From the NCBI GenBank assembly GCA_016278415.1, contig JADQBV010000434.1, forward strand, positions 1 to 12,875: a stretch of 12,875 nt of DNA, in the 5' to 3' direction. Positions 6,431-12,875 of the stretch are shown in pieces. The position numbers and the translations under genes were made by a program. Below the pieces are notes generated by a model, which ran no database searches, was not told the origin of the DNA, and was given only the letters and a program-made list of their open reading frames with translations. The stretch is from Halanaerobiales bacterium (GTDB lineage: Bacteria > Bacillota_F > Halanaerobiia > Halanaerobiales > DTU029). Positions within the stretch are counted from its first letter, which is position 1, and each line of letters starts with the position of its first letter.

Positions 6431-8395
6431 TTACAATAAATATGCTAGGATACCTCCAACACCAAATGCTGTCAACCAACTACCAAACCATATAGCCAGA
6501 GCTTGTTTCCAGTTGCTTTCCCTGATCATAGTCATCATTGCTGCGATACAAGGAACAAATAGTGTGATTACTATCAGTGAAACAGTTGTCTGTGCTGCTG
6601 TCAATGATAAAGAGTTCAAACCAGCTGCACCAAAGTCCCTTCTTACAATACCCATTATAAAGGCTGTAGAGGTTTCTTTAGGTAATTGTAGCCAACCTAC
6701 TGTTATAGGTGTTACGGCATTCTGTATAGCTGTTAGCATACCAGTCTCATTCATTACAGTAATAACCACCGCACCAATAGCAAAGATAGGTCCTGCTTCT
6801 TTAATAAATGATACTGATTTTATATATGTCTTCTGTAATACATTCTTAATTCTTGGTAGTCTTAATGGGGGTAAATCTATTAATAAATCTGTAGATTCTC
6901 CCGGAAGTACCTTATTTAAAAATGTACCTGCAAGGACGTAAACAATAAACAATGTTGCTATATATATAATGAAATACTTAGCACCTAATGGTGCAATCAA
7001 TCCTGCAATAACACCTAATTGTGCCGAACAGGGTATTGCTAAACCAAGTAAAAAGATTGCTATTGTTCGTTCCCTTTTAGAGCCTAATAACCTTGTAGTA
7101 ATTGTAGCCATAGTAACACAACCAAAGCCTAATAACATAGGGATAATTGCCCTACCATTTAAGCCTATAAAGGTTAATAGCCTATCGACTAATGCTGCAA
7201 TTCTAGGCATATATCCTGAGTCTTCCAGTATTGATAGGAAGAAATAAAAGCCAGCAACAAGTGGTAATAATAATCCAAATGTGTAAGTCATAGTCATTGT
7301 TAAGACACCGAACTCACCGATTAGGAGCTTACCTATAAATGACTCAAGTGATACAAAATTTGTAACTATATTTCTGATAAATGGCTCATAAATTTCCAAG
7401 AAAATTGTTTCTTCTGTAATACCAACTACAGTCTGAGCAATAAACACACCTACAAGTTGATATAGTAAGTACAATGTAAACAACAACATGGGAACACCTA
7501 CAATAGGTTTTAACAACCATCGTCCAAGAGTGATATTGAAATTACCACCACTAGTACCTTCACTTACGACATTATCCACAATCTGATTAATTCTATCTCT
7601 TCGTAACTTATATACGTCTTCTCTTAATGAGATAGGCTCAGCATTATGTTTAGAAGTAACATGAGGGTCTCCTTCCAGGATTAATAAAGAATCAGCACTA
7701 TTGCCAGTCTCTTTAATTAAGGAGTCTAATTTACCCTTTAGAATGTCATCTTTAAAGATAGAGTTACCTACTGTGGCTTTATCAACCGCATCTTTAACCT
7801 GATCTATTCCCTTATTCTTAATAGCAGTAGTACTGATTACAGGTACTCCCAATTCAGCACTCAATGCATCTATGTCTATTTTCAAACCATTTCTCTCTGC
7901 TTCATCCATCATATTTAAAGCAACAACTACTGGGATACCCATATCAATTATTTGTTGTGTGAGAAATAGGTCCCTTTCTAGATGTACTGCATCAACAACA
8001 TTTACAACTATGTCAGCTGATAAGATAACATCCCTAGCTACTATCTCTTCATCATTAAATGAGGAAACACCATATACCCCAGGTGTATCAATTACTACAT
8101 AGCCATTATTAGTTCCATTATCTTTACTATTTTCATTATTATTTCTATGATTGTTTCTGTTATTTCTACGTTTGTCTTTTCTATCTTGTCTATGATTATC
8201 TTTACTTGCTTTATCTGGATAATACATACCAGAACTAATATCTAGTGTAGTACCAGGGTAGTTGGATACAGCTACATAAATTCCTGTAAAGGAATTAAAA
8301 AATATTGATTTACCAACATTAGGATTCCCAACTAGTACAATTGTTTCACTGCCTTCTGGTATGTTTATTTGATGACTTATATCACAGCAATCCAT
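6431..8395 (-). CDS. feoB: Ferrous iron transporter FeoB with low-complexity insertion
   Basis: This is a 654-residue inner-membrane Fe(II) transporter with an N-terminal G domain: G1 GNPNVGKS (23-30), the NYPGTT G2 region (45-50), G3 DTPGVYG (103-109), G4 NMMD (161-164) and a G5-like STTAIK (188-193). A guanine-dissociation-inhibitor-like linker follows to about 285. Two Gate halves with many hydrophobic helices begin near 293, including GFGCVTMATITTR (423-435), IPCSAQLGV (454-462) and FVPCIAAM near the C terminus. The usual bacterial Gate motif is GFGCNVPA; the VTMATITTR form is, to my knowledge, typical of a separate FeoB branch in anaerobes and archaea. Between G2 and G3, residues about 62-97 are an Asn/Lys/Arg/Asp-rich stretch that ordinary FeoB lacks. 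The start codon lies one base after the feoA stop, implying translational coupling. Confidence 0.93.
   Translation of the reverse strand: MDCCDISHQINIPEGSETIVLVGNPNVGKSIFFNSFTGIYVAVSNYPGTTLDISSGMYYPDKASKDNHRQDRKDKRRNNRNNHRNNNENSKDNGTNNGYVVIDTPGVYGVSSFNDEEIVARDVILSADIVVNVVDAVHLERDLFLTQQIIDMGIPVVVALNMMDEAERNGLKIDIDALSAELGVPVISTTAIKNKGIDQVKDAVDKATVGNSIFKDDILKGKLDSLIKETGNSADSLLILEGDPHVTSKHNAEPISLREDVYKLRRDRINQIVDNVVSEGTSGGNFNITLGRWLLKPIVGVPMLLFTLYLLYQLVGVFIAQTVVGITEETIFLEIYEPFIRNIVTNFVSLESFIGKLLIGEFGVLTMTMTYTFGLLLPLVAGFYFFLSILEDSGYMPRIAALVDRLLTFIGLNGRAIIPMLLGFGCVTMATITTRLLGSKRERTIAIFLLGLAIPCSAQLGVIAGLIAPLGAKYFIIYIATLFIVYVLAGTFLNKVLPGESTDLLIDLPPLRLPRIKNVLQKTYIKSVSFIKEAGPIFAIGAVVITVMNETGMLTAIQNAVTPITVGWLQLPKETSTAFIMGIVRRDFGAAGLNSLSLTAAQTTVSLIVITLFVPCIAAMMTMIRESNWKQALAIWFGSWLTAFGVGGILAYLL
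8104..8212 (-). repeat. Asn/Lys/Arg-rich low-complexity insert inside feoB
   Basis: This segment encodes about 36 residues made almost wholly of N, R, K, D, H, G and S (RRNNRNNHRNNN in the middle). It lies between the G2 and G3 boxes, where other FeoB proteins have a tight beta hairpin. The codons are AAT/AAC, AGA/CGT and AAA repeats, compatible with expansion by slippage. The frame is maintained through it. Confidence 0.75.
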
Positions 8396-8396
8396 C

Positions 8397-8618
8397 TTAT
8401 GCCCCCAATTCTATTAGTATATTATTTGCTAGATTTCTACCTATTGCAATCTCTTGAAAACGTCTTTTTATAATCACTGGACCCCCAGGAATCTTTTCTT
8501 CACAAGAAAGATTAGCACCCTCTGAAATACCAAACCTTAATGCCTGTGCCCTTATCTTCTCATCACTAATTTGAGTTATATTAAATCTTTCACCTTTTTT
8601 AATATCTGCTAATGTCAT
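8397..8618 (-). CDS. feoA: FeoA SH3-like accessory protein
   Basis: This 73-residue protein has the single FeoA fold. It begins MTLADIKKGERFNI, has the central ALRFGISEGANL turn (variant of the family's LxxxGLxxGxxI) and ends in the GGPVIIKRRFQEIAIGRNLA strand pair (family pattern GGPxxVxxRGxxIAIRRxxA). FeoA is a small cytosolic partner that binds FeoB and supports its Fe(II) transport. The ATG follows AGAGGGG by seven bases; a second ATG four bases upstream is out of frame. It is the first gene of the operon, with a leader of about 160 bases after the Fur-controlled promoter. Confidence 0.93.
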   Translation of the reverse strand: MTLADIKKGERFNITQISDEKIRAQALRFGISEGANLSCEEKIPGGPVIIKRRFQEIAIGRNLANNILIELGA

Positions 8619-8717
8619 TGCATAACCCCTCTCTAAATAGTATTTTAATTTACATTGGATTTTATATCTTTTACTTTGTCTTCTTTTTTAATGAATGTAG
8701 CTAAATCTAGTTTATGT

Positions 8718-8736
8718 AATTGAAATCCATTCTCAA
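8718..8736 (-). promoter_or_regulatory. Second Fur-like site in the feo leader
   Basis: The minus-strand 19-mer beginning TTGAGAATGGATTTC matches the promoter Fur box at 15 of 19 positions when the two are aligned. It matches the classical Fur consensus less well (about 10 of 19). Its position, about 45 bases inside the transcript, could give cooperative repression. Confidence 0.4.
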
Positions 8737-8785
8737 TTGACTACAAAATTTAAGACAGATTAGTTTTTACTCACTCTGCAACTAT

Positions 8786-8814
8786 ATTATATTGAAAATC
8801 ATTCTCATTGTCAA
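8786..8814 (-). promoter_or_regulatory. Sigma-A-type promoter of the feo operon
   Basis: On the minus strand, a perfect TTGACA (8809-8814) is separated by 17 bases from a perfect TATAAT (8786-8791). Transcription would start near 8779, giving a leader of about 160 bases before feoA. The 17-base spacer is almost entirely filled by a Fur-like box, so this would be a strong promoter that iron-loaded repressor occludes. Confidence 0.85.
8794..8812. promoter_or_regulatory. Fur box overlapping the feo promoter spacer
   Basis: The minus-strand 19-mer (GACAATGAGAATGATTTTC) matches the classical Fur consensus GATAATGATAATCATTATC at 15 of 19 positions. It lies between and partly over the -35 and -10 elements of the feoA promoter, as in known Fur-repressed iron uptake genes. 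A DtxR/IdeR-type regulator is less likely given the sequence. Confidence 0.75.
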
Positions 8815-8839
8815 GTAAAAAATTAAAGTTTTAATCAAA

Positions 8840-8956
8840 TTAATCCTCTAAAACATCCATAACACTTGTAGAGCGTCCCACGGCGCCTATATTTTCTTAC
8901 ATATCCCAGCCAACTAAAACATCGGGATAATCATCTAGACTCTTTAACAAGCCTCA
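8840..8956 (-). pseudogene. Decayed remnant of an unrecognised gene
   Basis: A minus-strand frame reads SLDDYPDVLVGWDM, meets an in-frame TAA (8897-8899), then continues ENIGAVGRSTSVMDVLED to a natural-looking TAA at 8840-8842. An apparent MRLVK start just upstream is one base out of frame. The composition is protein-like on both sides of the stop, so I read it as the remnant of a gene that lay downstream of the kinase-like gene. I do not recognise the family. Confidence 0.4.
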
Positions 8957-8980
8957 TCCATATCTACTATTTAGGTGTAA

Positions 8981-9544
8981 TCATTGACGTGTATATTGCT
9001 CTAAGTGCTGAATCAAAGCTTCCATACTGTTATTTGCATCCATACCGTCAATATTGAATTGTATCTTTGCTTTTTTATAAGTTCTACCAAAGTAAGTTAT
9101 GTCCTTTTTAACTTCCCGATAATACCTTTGCTTATTTTTTTCATTTACTACATTATAAATCGGTTGCGAATCATCTTCAAAAAATATAAGTCGTTCAACA
9201 ATATTTTTTGCATCATCATGTAATGCTATTGTCAATACATCAGGATGTTTCTTAATTATCGTATTGTAACTACCAAACAAACCACTTGGTGGCATGGCTA
9301 TAACAATATTATCTTTATTATCCATCAAAATATCCCTTAAAATATGCTTTACTTCTTCTCTATAACTATGTTCGTTAATAAATGCTAATGTTCTGTTTTT
9401 TATCGAAGAAATATGTTCACCCATTCTTTCTTCAACTTCAAAATCAAAGTCAAAAAATTTATATCCTAGTTTTTCTGCTATAAGCTTGCCTATAGTGCTT
9501 TTCCCAACACATGAAACCCCTACAAGTAAAATACGCAATATCAA
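8981..9544 (-). CDS. Shikimate-kinase-like P-loop protein
   Basis: This is a cytosolic P-loop kinase of up to 187 residues. Walker A is GVSCVGKST (9-17). FDFD (31-34) occupies the position of the shikimate-kinase FxDxD motif, and YREEV (61-65) that of the FRxxE motif that holds the substrate carboxylate. The GGG motif of true shikimate kinases reads PPSG (85-88), and the C-terminal half is divergent, so the substrate is uncertain and I give no gene symbol. There is no ATG start: the frame opens with TTG at 9544 and a second TTG is at 9538. AGAGG lies three bases before the first and nine before the second, so 9538 is the better start by spacing. It stands alone, with no aro genes nearby, between a hairpin repeat and a decayed gene. 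Confidence 0.75.
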   Translation of the reverse strand: MILRILLVGVSCVGKSTIGKLIAEKLGYKFFDFDFEVEERMGEHISSIKNRTLAFINEHSYREEVKHILRDILMDNKDNIVIAMPPSGLFGSYNTIIKKHPDVLTIALHDDAKNIVERLIFFEDDSQPIYNVVNEKNKQRYYREVKKDITYFGRTYKKAKIQFNIDGMDANNSMEALIQHLEQYTRQ

Positions 9545-9632
9545 TAACCTCTTTTCCTCTGTAAGATACTTAGCTGTATAGATTTTTATGATTTACTCAA
9601 TCTCACACTTTCTTTAATTATACTTAAATTTT

Positions 9633-9814
9633 CCTGGTTAGCCATTTGCTGAATAAGCGTTAAAAAAGCTCCAGCCCCGTATGGAAGGCTATGAATGGTT
9701 AACAAAATCCTGTTTGAACGTAGCGTAGCGAAGTAAGTTTATTTTGTTATTCATAGCCTGGAAGAGGAGCTGGGAATTAGCTTTTTTCCGTGCATGAAGT
9801 AATGGTTAACCAGG
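9633..9814 (+). repeat. Hairpin-forming interspersed repeat, copy 1
   Basis: This ~182-bp element lies between leuS and the kinase-like gene. Its ends are inverted (CCTGGTTAGCCATT and AATGGTTAACCAGG). Inside, GGCTATGAAT (9687-9696) pairs with 9749-9758, TTAACAAAAT with ATTTTGTTA, CCAGC (9671-9675) with GCTGG (9769-9773), and AAAAAAGCT with AGCTTTTTT. The whole element can fold into one long imperfect hairpin with a loop containing GTAGCGTAGCGAAG. No transposase is present. It is about 88% identical by eye to the copy at 12597-12776 and lies in the same orientation. Confidence 0.85.
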
Positions 9815-9862
9815 CTTTATGCATAAAATTTATCTGTGAAGTTTGAATAATTTATTGTAAAA

Positions 9863-9914
9863 TAACCCTCCCAAAAAACTGCCTATTAAAACAGAGATAT
9901 ACAAGGGAGGGCTA
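9863..9914 (-). terminator. Candidate terminator after leuS
   Basis: On the minus strand, TAGCCCTCCC (from 9914) and GGGAGGGTTA (to 9863) form a ten-pair stem with one G-U pair, about 40 bases after the leuS stop. The loop is long (32 bases) and contains a TTTTTT run; TTATTTTA follows the stem. It fits a terminator, but a weaker one than the others here. Confidence 0.5.
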
Positions 9915-9954
9915 TGGTTTACTTACCACTTATAATAGTAGAGGTTTAAATTTG

Positions 9955-12471
9955 TTATTTTACCACAATATTAACTAACCTTTTAGGAATCACGATAACC
10001 TTAATAATATCTTTCTCTATTGTGTAATCCCGAACTTTATCCTGTGATAATACAATCTCTTTTAATTCTTCTTCAGAGATCTCGGCATCTACTTCTACTT
10101 TATCTCTTACCTTACCATTTATCTGAACTACTATAGTGACTTCATCTTTCTTCATAGCTGATTCCTGATACTCTGGCCATGGTTGCTCATATACAAAGCC
10201 TTCATTACCTAGCTCTACCCATAGCTCTGCAGTCATATGTGGGGCAAATGGTGATAATAGTACAAGTAGTTTATCTATTACTAATTTTAATAGTGGATAA
10301 TTTATATCATCTGTATCTAGATTATTTAAATATTGATATGCGGCATTTGTTAGCTCCATTATTGCACTAATAGCTGTATTAAAGTTTAATCTTTCATCAA
10401 TATCTTCTGAAACCCTTTTTATTGTTACATGGAGTTGCCGATATAGCTCTTTCTCATCTTTATTGAATGATTTAACATCCACAGAAGTATTATCTGTTGT
10501 TGCCAAATCCACATTCTTAAGTTCTTTAATGTGTTCAGAAACTAAACGCCATACTCTGTTAAGGAATCTTTCTGAGCCTTCAACACCAGCCTCACTCCAT
10601 TCCAGGTCTTTCTCTGGTGGTGAAGCAAATAGAATAAACAATCTGGCTGTATCAGCCCCATATTTAGCAAGTATCTCCTTGGGGTCAACAACATTCCCCT
10701 TGGATTTTGACATCTTTGTACCATCTTTAAGAACCATTCCCTGAGCAAGCCAATTACCAAAAGGCTCTACTTCATCAGTTAAACCAAGATCAGATATTAC
10801 CTTAGTAAAGAAACGGGCATATAGTAGATGCAATATAGCATGTTCCACACCGCCAATATATTGACTAACAGGGAACCACTTTTTCGCCATTTCCTTAGAA
10901 AAAGGCATATCTTCATTATGTGGGTCTATATAGCGTAAGAAATACCAGGATGAATCTACAAAGGTATCCATTGTATCAATTTCCCTTTTAGCCTTCCCTC
11001 CACATTCTGGGCATTCTGTATTTACAAAGTCTTCTACATTTTTCAAAGGTGATTCACCAGTAGGGCTAAATTCTACATCATGAGGCAGTTCAACAGGTAG
11101 TTGATCTTCTGGTACTGCTACAGGACCACATGACTCACAATATACTATAGGTATTGGTGTACCCCAATAGCGCTGTCTGGAGATCAACCAATCACGTAAG
11201 CGGTAATTAACCTCAACATTTCCTATATCCTTCTTCTCCATCTCTGCAGCCATCTTATCAAAGGCCTCTTCTACAGATAGACCATCGAAGTCAGCGGAAT
11301 TCACTAAATGACCTCCACCAGTATAGGCTTCACCTGCTAATTCCTCTGAACTTAGTAATTCTTCTTTATCATCAGGTTGGATAACTACTGTTACAGGCAG
11401 ATCATATTTTATTGCAAAATCAAGGTCTCGTTGATCATGTGCAGGTACTGCCATTATTGCCCCTGTACCATATCCCATCAAGACATAATTTGCAATCATA
11501 ATAGGTATTTCCTTACCTGTCATAGGATTAATAGCATATCCCCCAGTAAAGACACCATCTTTCTCAGACTCTGGAGATGTTCTTTCCATCTCTTTCTGTT
11601 TTTTAACTTTATTTATAAACTCATTTACCTCTTCTTCTTTATCAGTACCATCTATCAATTCCTTGACTAATGGGTGCTCTGGTGCCAGAACCATATAAGT
11701 AGCACCATAAATAGTATCAGGTCTAGTAGTGAAGACCTCTAATTCCTGGTCAACTCCCTTTACAGGAAATTTAATCTGCATTCCCTCACTACGCCCTATC
11801 CAGTTTCTCTGCATTGTCTTAACCTTTTCCGGCCAATTTTCCAGGAGTTCATGATCATCAATTAGACGGTCAGCATAATCTGTAATCTTAAAAAACCATT
11901 GTTCAAGCTCTTTTTTATCTACTTCACTATCACAACGCTCACACTGATTATTAACTACCTGCTCATTAGCCAGCACTGTTTCACAACCTGGACACCAGTT
12001 TACAGCAGATTTATTCTTATAGGCCAGCCCTTTTTTGTACATCTGAACAAAAAACCACTGTGTCCACTTATAGTAGTCTGGATAAGCAGTTGTAACCTCT
12101 CTATCCCAATCATAGCTTAAACCTAAAGCCTTCATCTGTTCTCTCATATTATCAATATTTGCCCAGGTCCATTCAGCAGGATGTACATTACCATGTTTAA
12201 TTGCTGCATTTTCAGCTGGTAATCCGAAGGCATCCCAACCCATAGGATGAAGTACATTATAACCCTTCATATTCTTAAAACGGGCAATTACATCACCTAT
12301 AGAGTAAACCCTAACATGACCCATGTGGAGATTCCCTGAGGGATATGGAAACATCTCTAAAACATAGTAGCTTTCCTTATCACTTTCTTCATTTGTTTTA
12401 AATAGCTCCTCATCTGCCCACTTCTTCTGCCACTTTTCTTCAATTTGACTATAATCGTAAAAACCTTTCAT
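9955..12471 (-). CDS. leuS: Leucyl-tRNA synthetase
   Basis: This class I synthetase charges tRNA-Leu in the cytosol. With the start at 12471 it has 838 residues, normal for bacterial LeuRS. It has the HIGH-type motif HMGH (49-52), a zinc knuckle CPGC...CERC (160-180), the CP1 editing domain with TTRPDT and [19 protein letters not shown], a second Cys pair set (CESC, CPECGG), the class signature KMSKS (586-590) and a C-terminal tRNA-binding domain ending in a VQINGKVR segment. The frame extends 15 codons upstream to 12516, but AGGGGG six bases before the Met at 12471 and the usual MxxxYD-type N terminus fix the start there. The gene is expected to be under control of the T-box ~350 bases upstream. 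Confidence 0.97.
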   Translation of the reverse strand: MKGFYDYSQIEEKWQKKWADEELFKTNEESDKESYYVLEMFPYPSGNLHMGHVRVYSIGDVIARFKNMKGYNVLHPMGWDAFGLPAENAAIKHGNVHPAEWTWANIDNMREQMKALGLSYDWDREVTTAYPDYYKWTQWFFVQMYKKGLAYKNKSAVNWCPGCETVLANEQVVNNQCERCDSEVDKKELEQWFFKITDYADRLIDDHELLENWPEKVKTMQRNWIGRSEGMQIKFPVKGVDQELEVFTTRPDTIYGATYMVLAPEHPLVKELIDGTDKEEEVNEFINKVKKQKEMERTSPESEKDGVFTGGYAINPMTGKEIPIMIANYVLMGYGTGAIMAVPAHDQRDLDFAIKYDLPVTVVIQPDDKEELLSSEELAGEAYTGGGHLVNSADFDGLSVEEAFDKMAAEMEKKDIGNVEVNYRLRDWLISRQRYWGTPIPIVYCESCGPVAVPEDQLPVELPHDVEFSPTGESPLKNVEDFVNTECPECGGKAKREIDTMDTFVDSSWYFLRYIDPHNEDMPFSKEMAKKWFPVSQYIGGVEHAILHLLYARFFTKVISDLGLTDEVEPFGNWLAQGMVLKDGTKMSKSKGNVVDPKEILAKYGADTARLFILFASPPEKDLEWSEAGVEGSERFLNRVWRLVSEHIKELKNVDLATTDNTSVDVKSFNKDEKELYRQLHVTIKRVSEDIDERLNFNTAISAIMELTNAAYQYLNNLDTDDINYPLLKLVIDKLLVLLSPFAPHMTAELWVELGNEGFVYEQPWPEYQESAMKKDEVTIVVQINGKVRDKVEVDAEISEEELKEIVLSQDKVRDYTIEKDIIKVIVIPKRLVNIVVK

Positions 12472-12477
12472 AACAAA

Positions 12478-12483
12478 CCCCCT
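12478..12483 (-). promoter_or_regulatory. Ribosome binding site that decides the leuS start
   Basis: AGGGGG on the minus strand, six bases before the ATG at 12471. The in-frame ATG at 12516 lacks any comparable site, so the upstream extension is most likely not translated. Confidence 0.8.
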
Positions 12484-12596
12484 AACAAATTTAAAAAACT
12501 CAAGCATATTATTCATAATTCACTTTAAGCGTCATTAAAAATATCATTATATCTATAACTTAAACTTCGCAGTTACTAGAATTATATATGAAAATG

Positions 12597-12776
12597 CTGG
12601 TTAGCCATTTGCTGAATAAATGTTAAAAAAGCTCCAGTACCGCATGGAAGGCTATAAATGGTTAACAAAATCCTGTCTGAACGTAGCGTAGCGAAGTGAG
12701 TTTATTTTGTTATTTATAGCCTGGAAGAGGAACTGGGAATTAGCTTTTTTCCATGCATGAAGTTATTGCTAACCAG
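12597..12776 (+). repeat. Hairpin-forming interspersed repeat, copy 2
   Basis: This ~180-bp copy is in the same orientation as the one beyond the leuS 3' end and has perfect nine-base ends CTGGTTAGC and GCTAACCAG. Outer arms AACTTCGCAG (12563-12572) and CTGCGAAGTT (12797-12806) are also exactly inverted, so the element may span about 12560-12810. The internal stems GGCTATAAAT/ATTTATAGCC and CCAGT/ACTGG carry changes on both strands relative to copy 1, so pairing is kept. It lies wholly inside the leuS 5' leader, between the T-box terminator and the ribosome site. Confidence 0.85.
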
Positions 12777-12820
12777 GCTCTATGCGATAAATACATCTGC
12801 GAAGTTGAGTCTATAAAATG

Positions 12821-12856
12821 AAAAAACCCCGTTCCTAAAATAACATAGGGACGAGG
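12821..12856 (-). terminator. T-box terminator hairpin
   Basis: On the minus strand, CCTCGTCCCTA and TAGGAACGGGG form an 11-pair stem with G-U pairs, followed by six T (12821-12826). The CGTCCC of its 5' arm would pair instead with the T-box GGG in the antiterminator. This is the regulated terminator of the leuS leader. Confidence 0.88.
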
Positions 12857-12875
12857 AATACTCGCGGTACCACCC
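12821..12875 (-). promoter_or_regulatory. T-box riboswitch of leuS, 3' part
   Basis: The minus strand begins at the window edge with GGGTGGTACCGCG (12863-12875), the conserved T-box sequence whose UGG-containing bulge pairs with the acceptor end of uncharged tRNA. The antiterminator/terminator pair follows. The specifier loop that would show a leucine codon is outside the window, so leucine specificity is inferred from the downstream leuS. Known mechanism: uncharged tRNA-Leu stabilises the antiterminator and allows leuS transcription. Confidence 0.92.

Noticed and set aside
9633..9814. CRISPR array or insertion sequence for the repeated ~180-bp element
   Set aside because: Only two copies nearly 3 kb apart, no spacers, and no transposase frame within or next to either copy.
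10542..10760. 72-codon minus-strand frame overlapping leuS
   Set aside because: It lies entirely inside the leuS frame, has no family resemblance, and would run through the conserved KMSKS region in another frame.
12472..12516. Fifteen-codon N-terminal extension of LeuRS starting MNNMLEFF
   Set aside because: A strong AGGGGG site lies directly before the Met at 12471, and the family N terminus begins there; no ribosome site precedes 12516.

Overview
The window looks like the chromosome of a low-GC, anaerobic Firmicutes (Clostridia or Halanaerobiia grade). The grounds are AT-rich DNA, strong GGAGG-type ribosome sites, a T-box upstream of leucyl-tRNA synthetase and a Fur-type promoter in front of feoAB. 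No 16S or other phylogenetic marker is present, so the assignment stays at that level. Every gene I accept is on the minus strand, so transcription runs from right to left.

Right third (about 8.8-12.9 kb): housekeeping genes. The window edge cuts a T-box riboswitch whose terminator is intact. Downstream lies leuS, whose best start is the internal Met at 12471. Two direct copies of a ~180-bp hairpin-forming element flank leuS, and one of them sits between the T-box terminator and the gene. The two copies differ by paired compensatory changes in the stems. Then come a shikimate-kinase-like P-loop protein with a TTG start and a decayed gene remnant.

Middle (about 6.1-8.8 kb): an iron(II) uptake operon, feoA-feoB-small zinc-ribbon gene, closed by a factor-independent terminator. 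A consensus -35/-10 promoter has a Fur-like box filling its spacer, and there is a second Fur-like site in the leader. FeoB carries an Asn/Lys/Arg-rich insertion inside its G domain.

Left half (1-6.0 kb): a decaying defence region. rloC encodes a 795-aa ABC-ATPase with a CxxC zinc-hook motif and an R-x3-E...H triad, as expected of a restriction-linked anticodon nuclease. It is followed by an ORF-less group II intron, a 347-aa three-helix membrane protein of unknown function, a broken nuclease-like gene, and a 5'-truncated hsdR that runs off the left edge. In the RloC/PrrC families the tRNase is commonly encoded with a type I restriction system. Here the visible hsdR copy has lost its N-terminal nuclease domain and Walker A motif. 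The anticodon nuclease is intact while its usual partner appears broken, unless an intact copy lies elsewhere in the genome.
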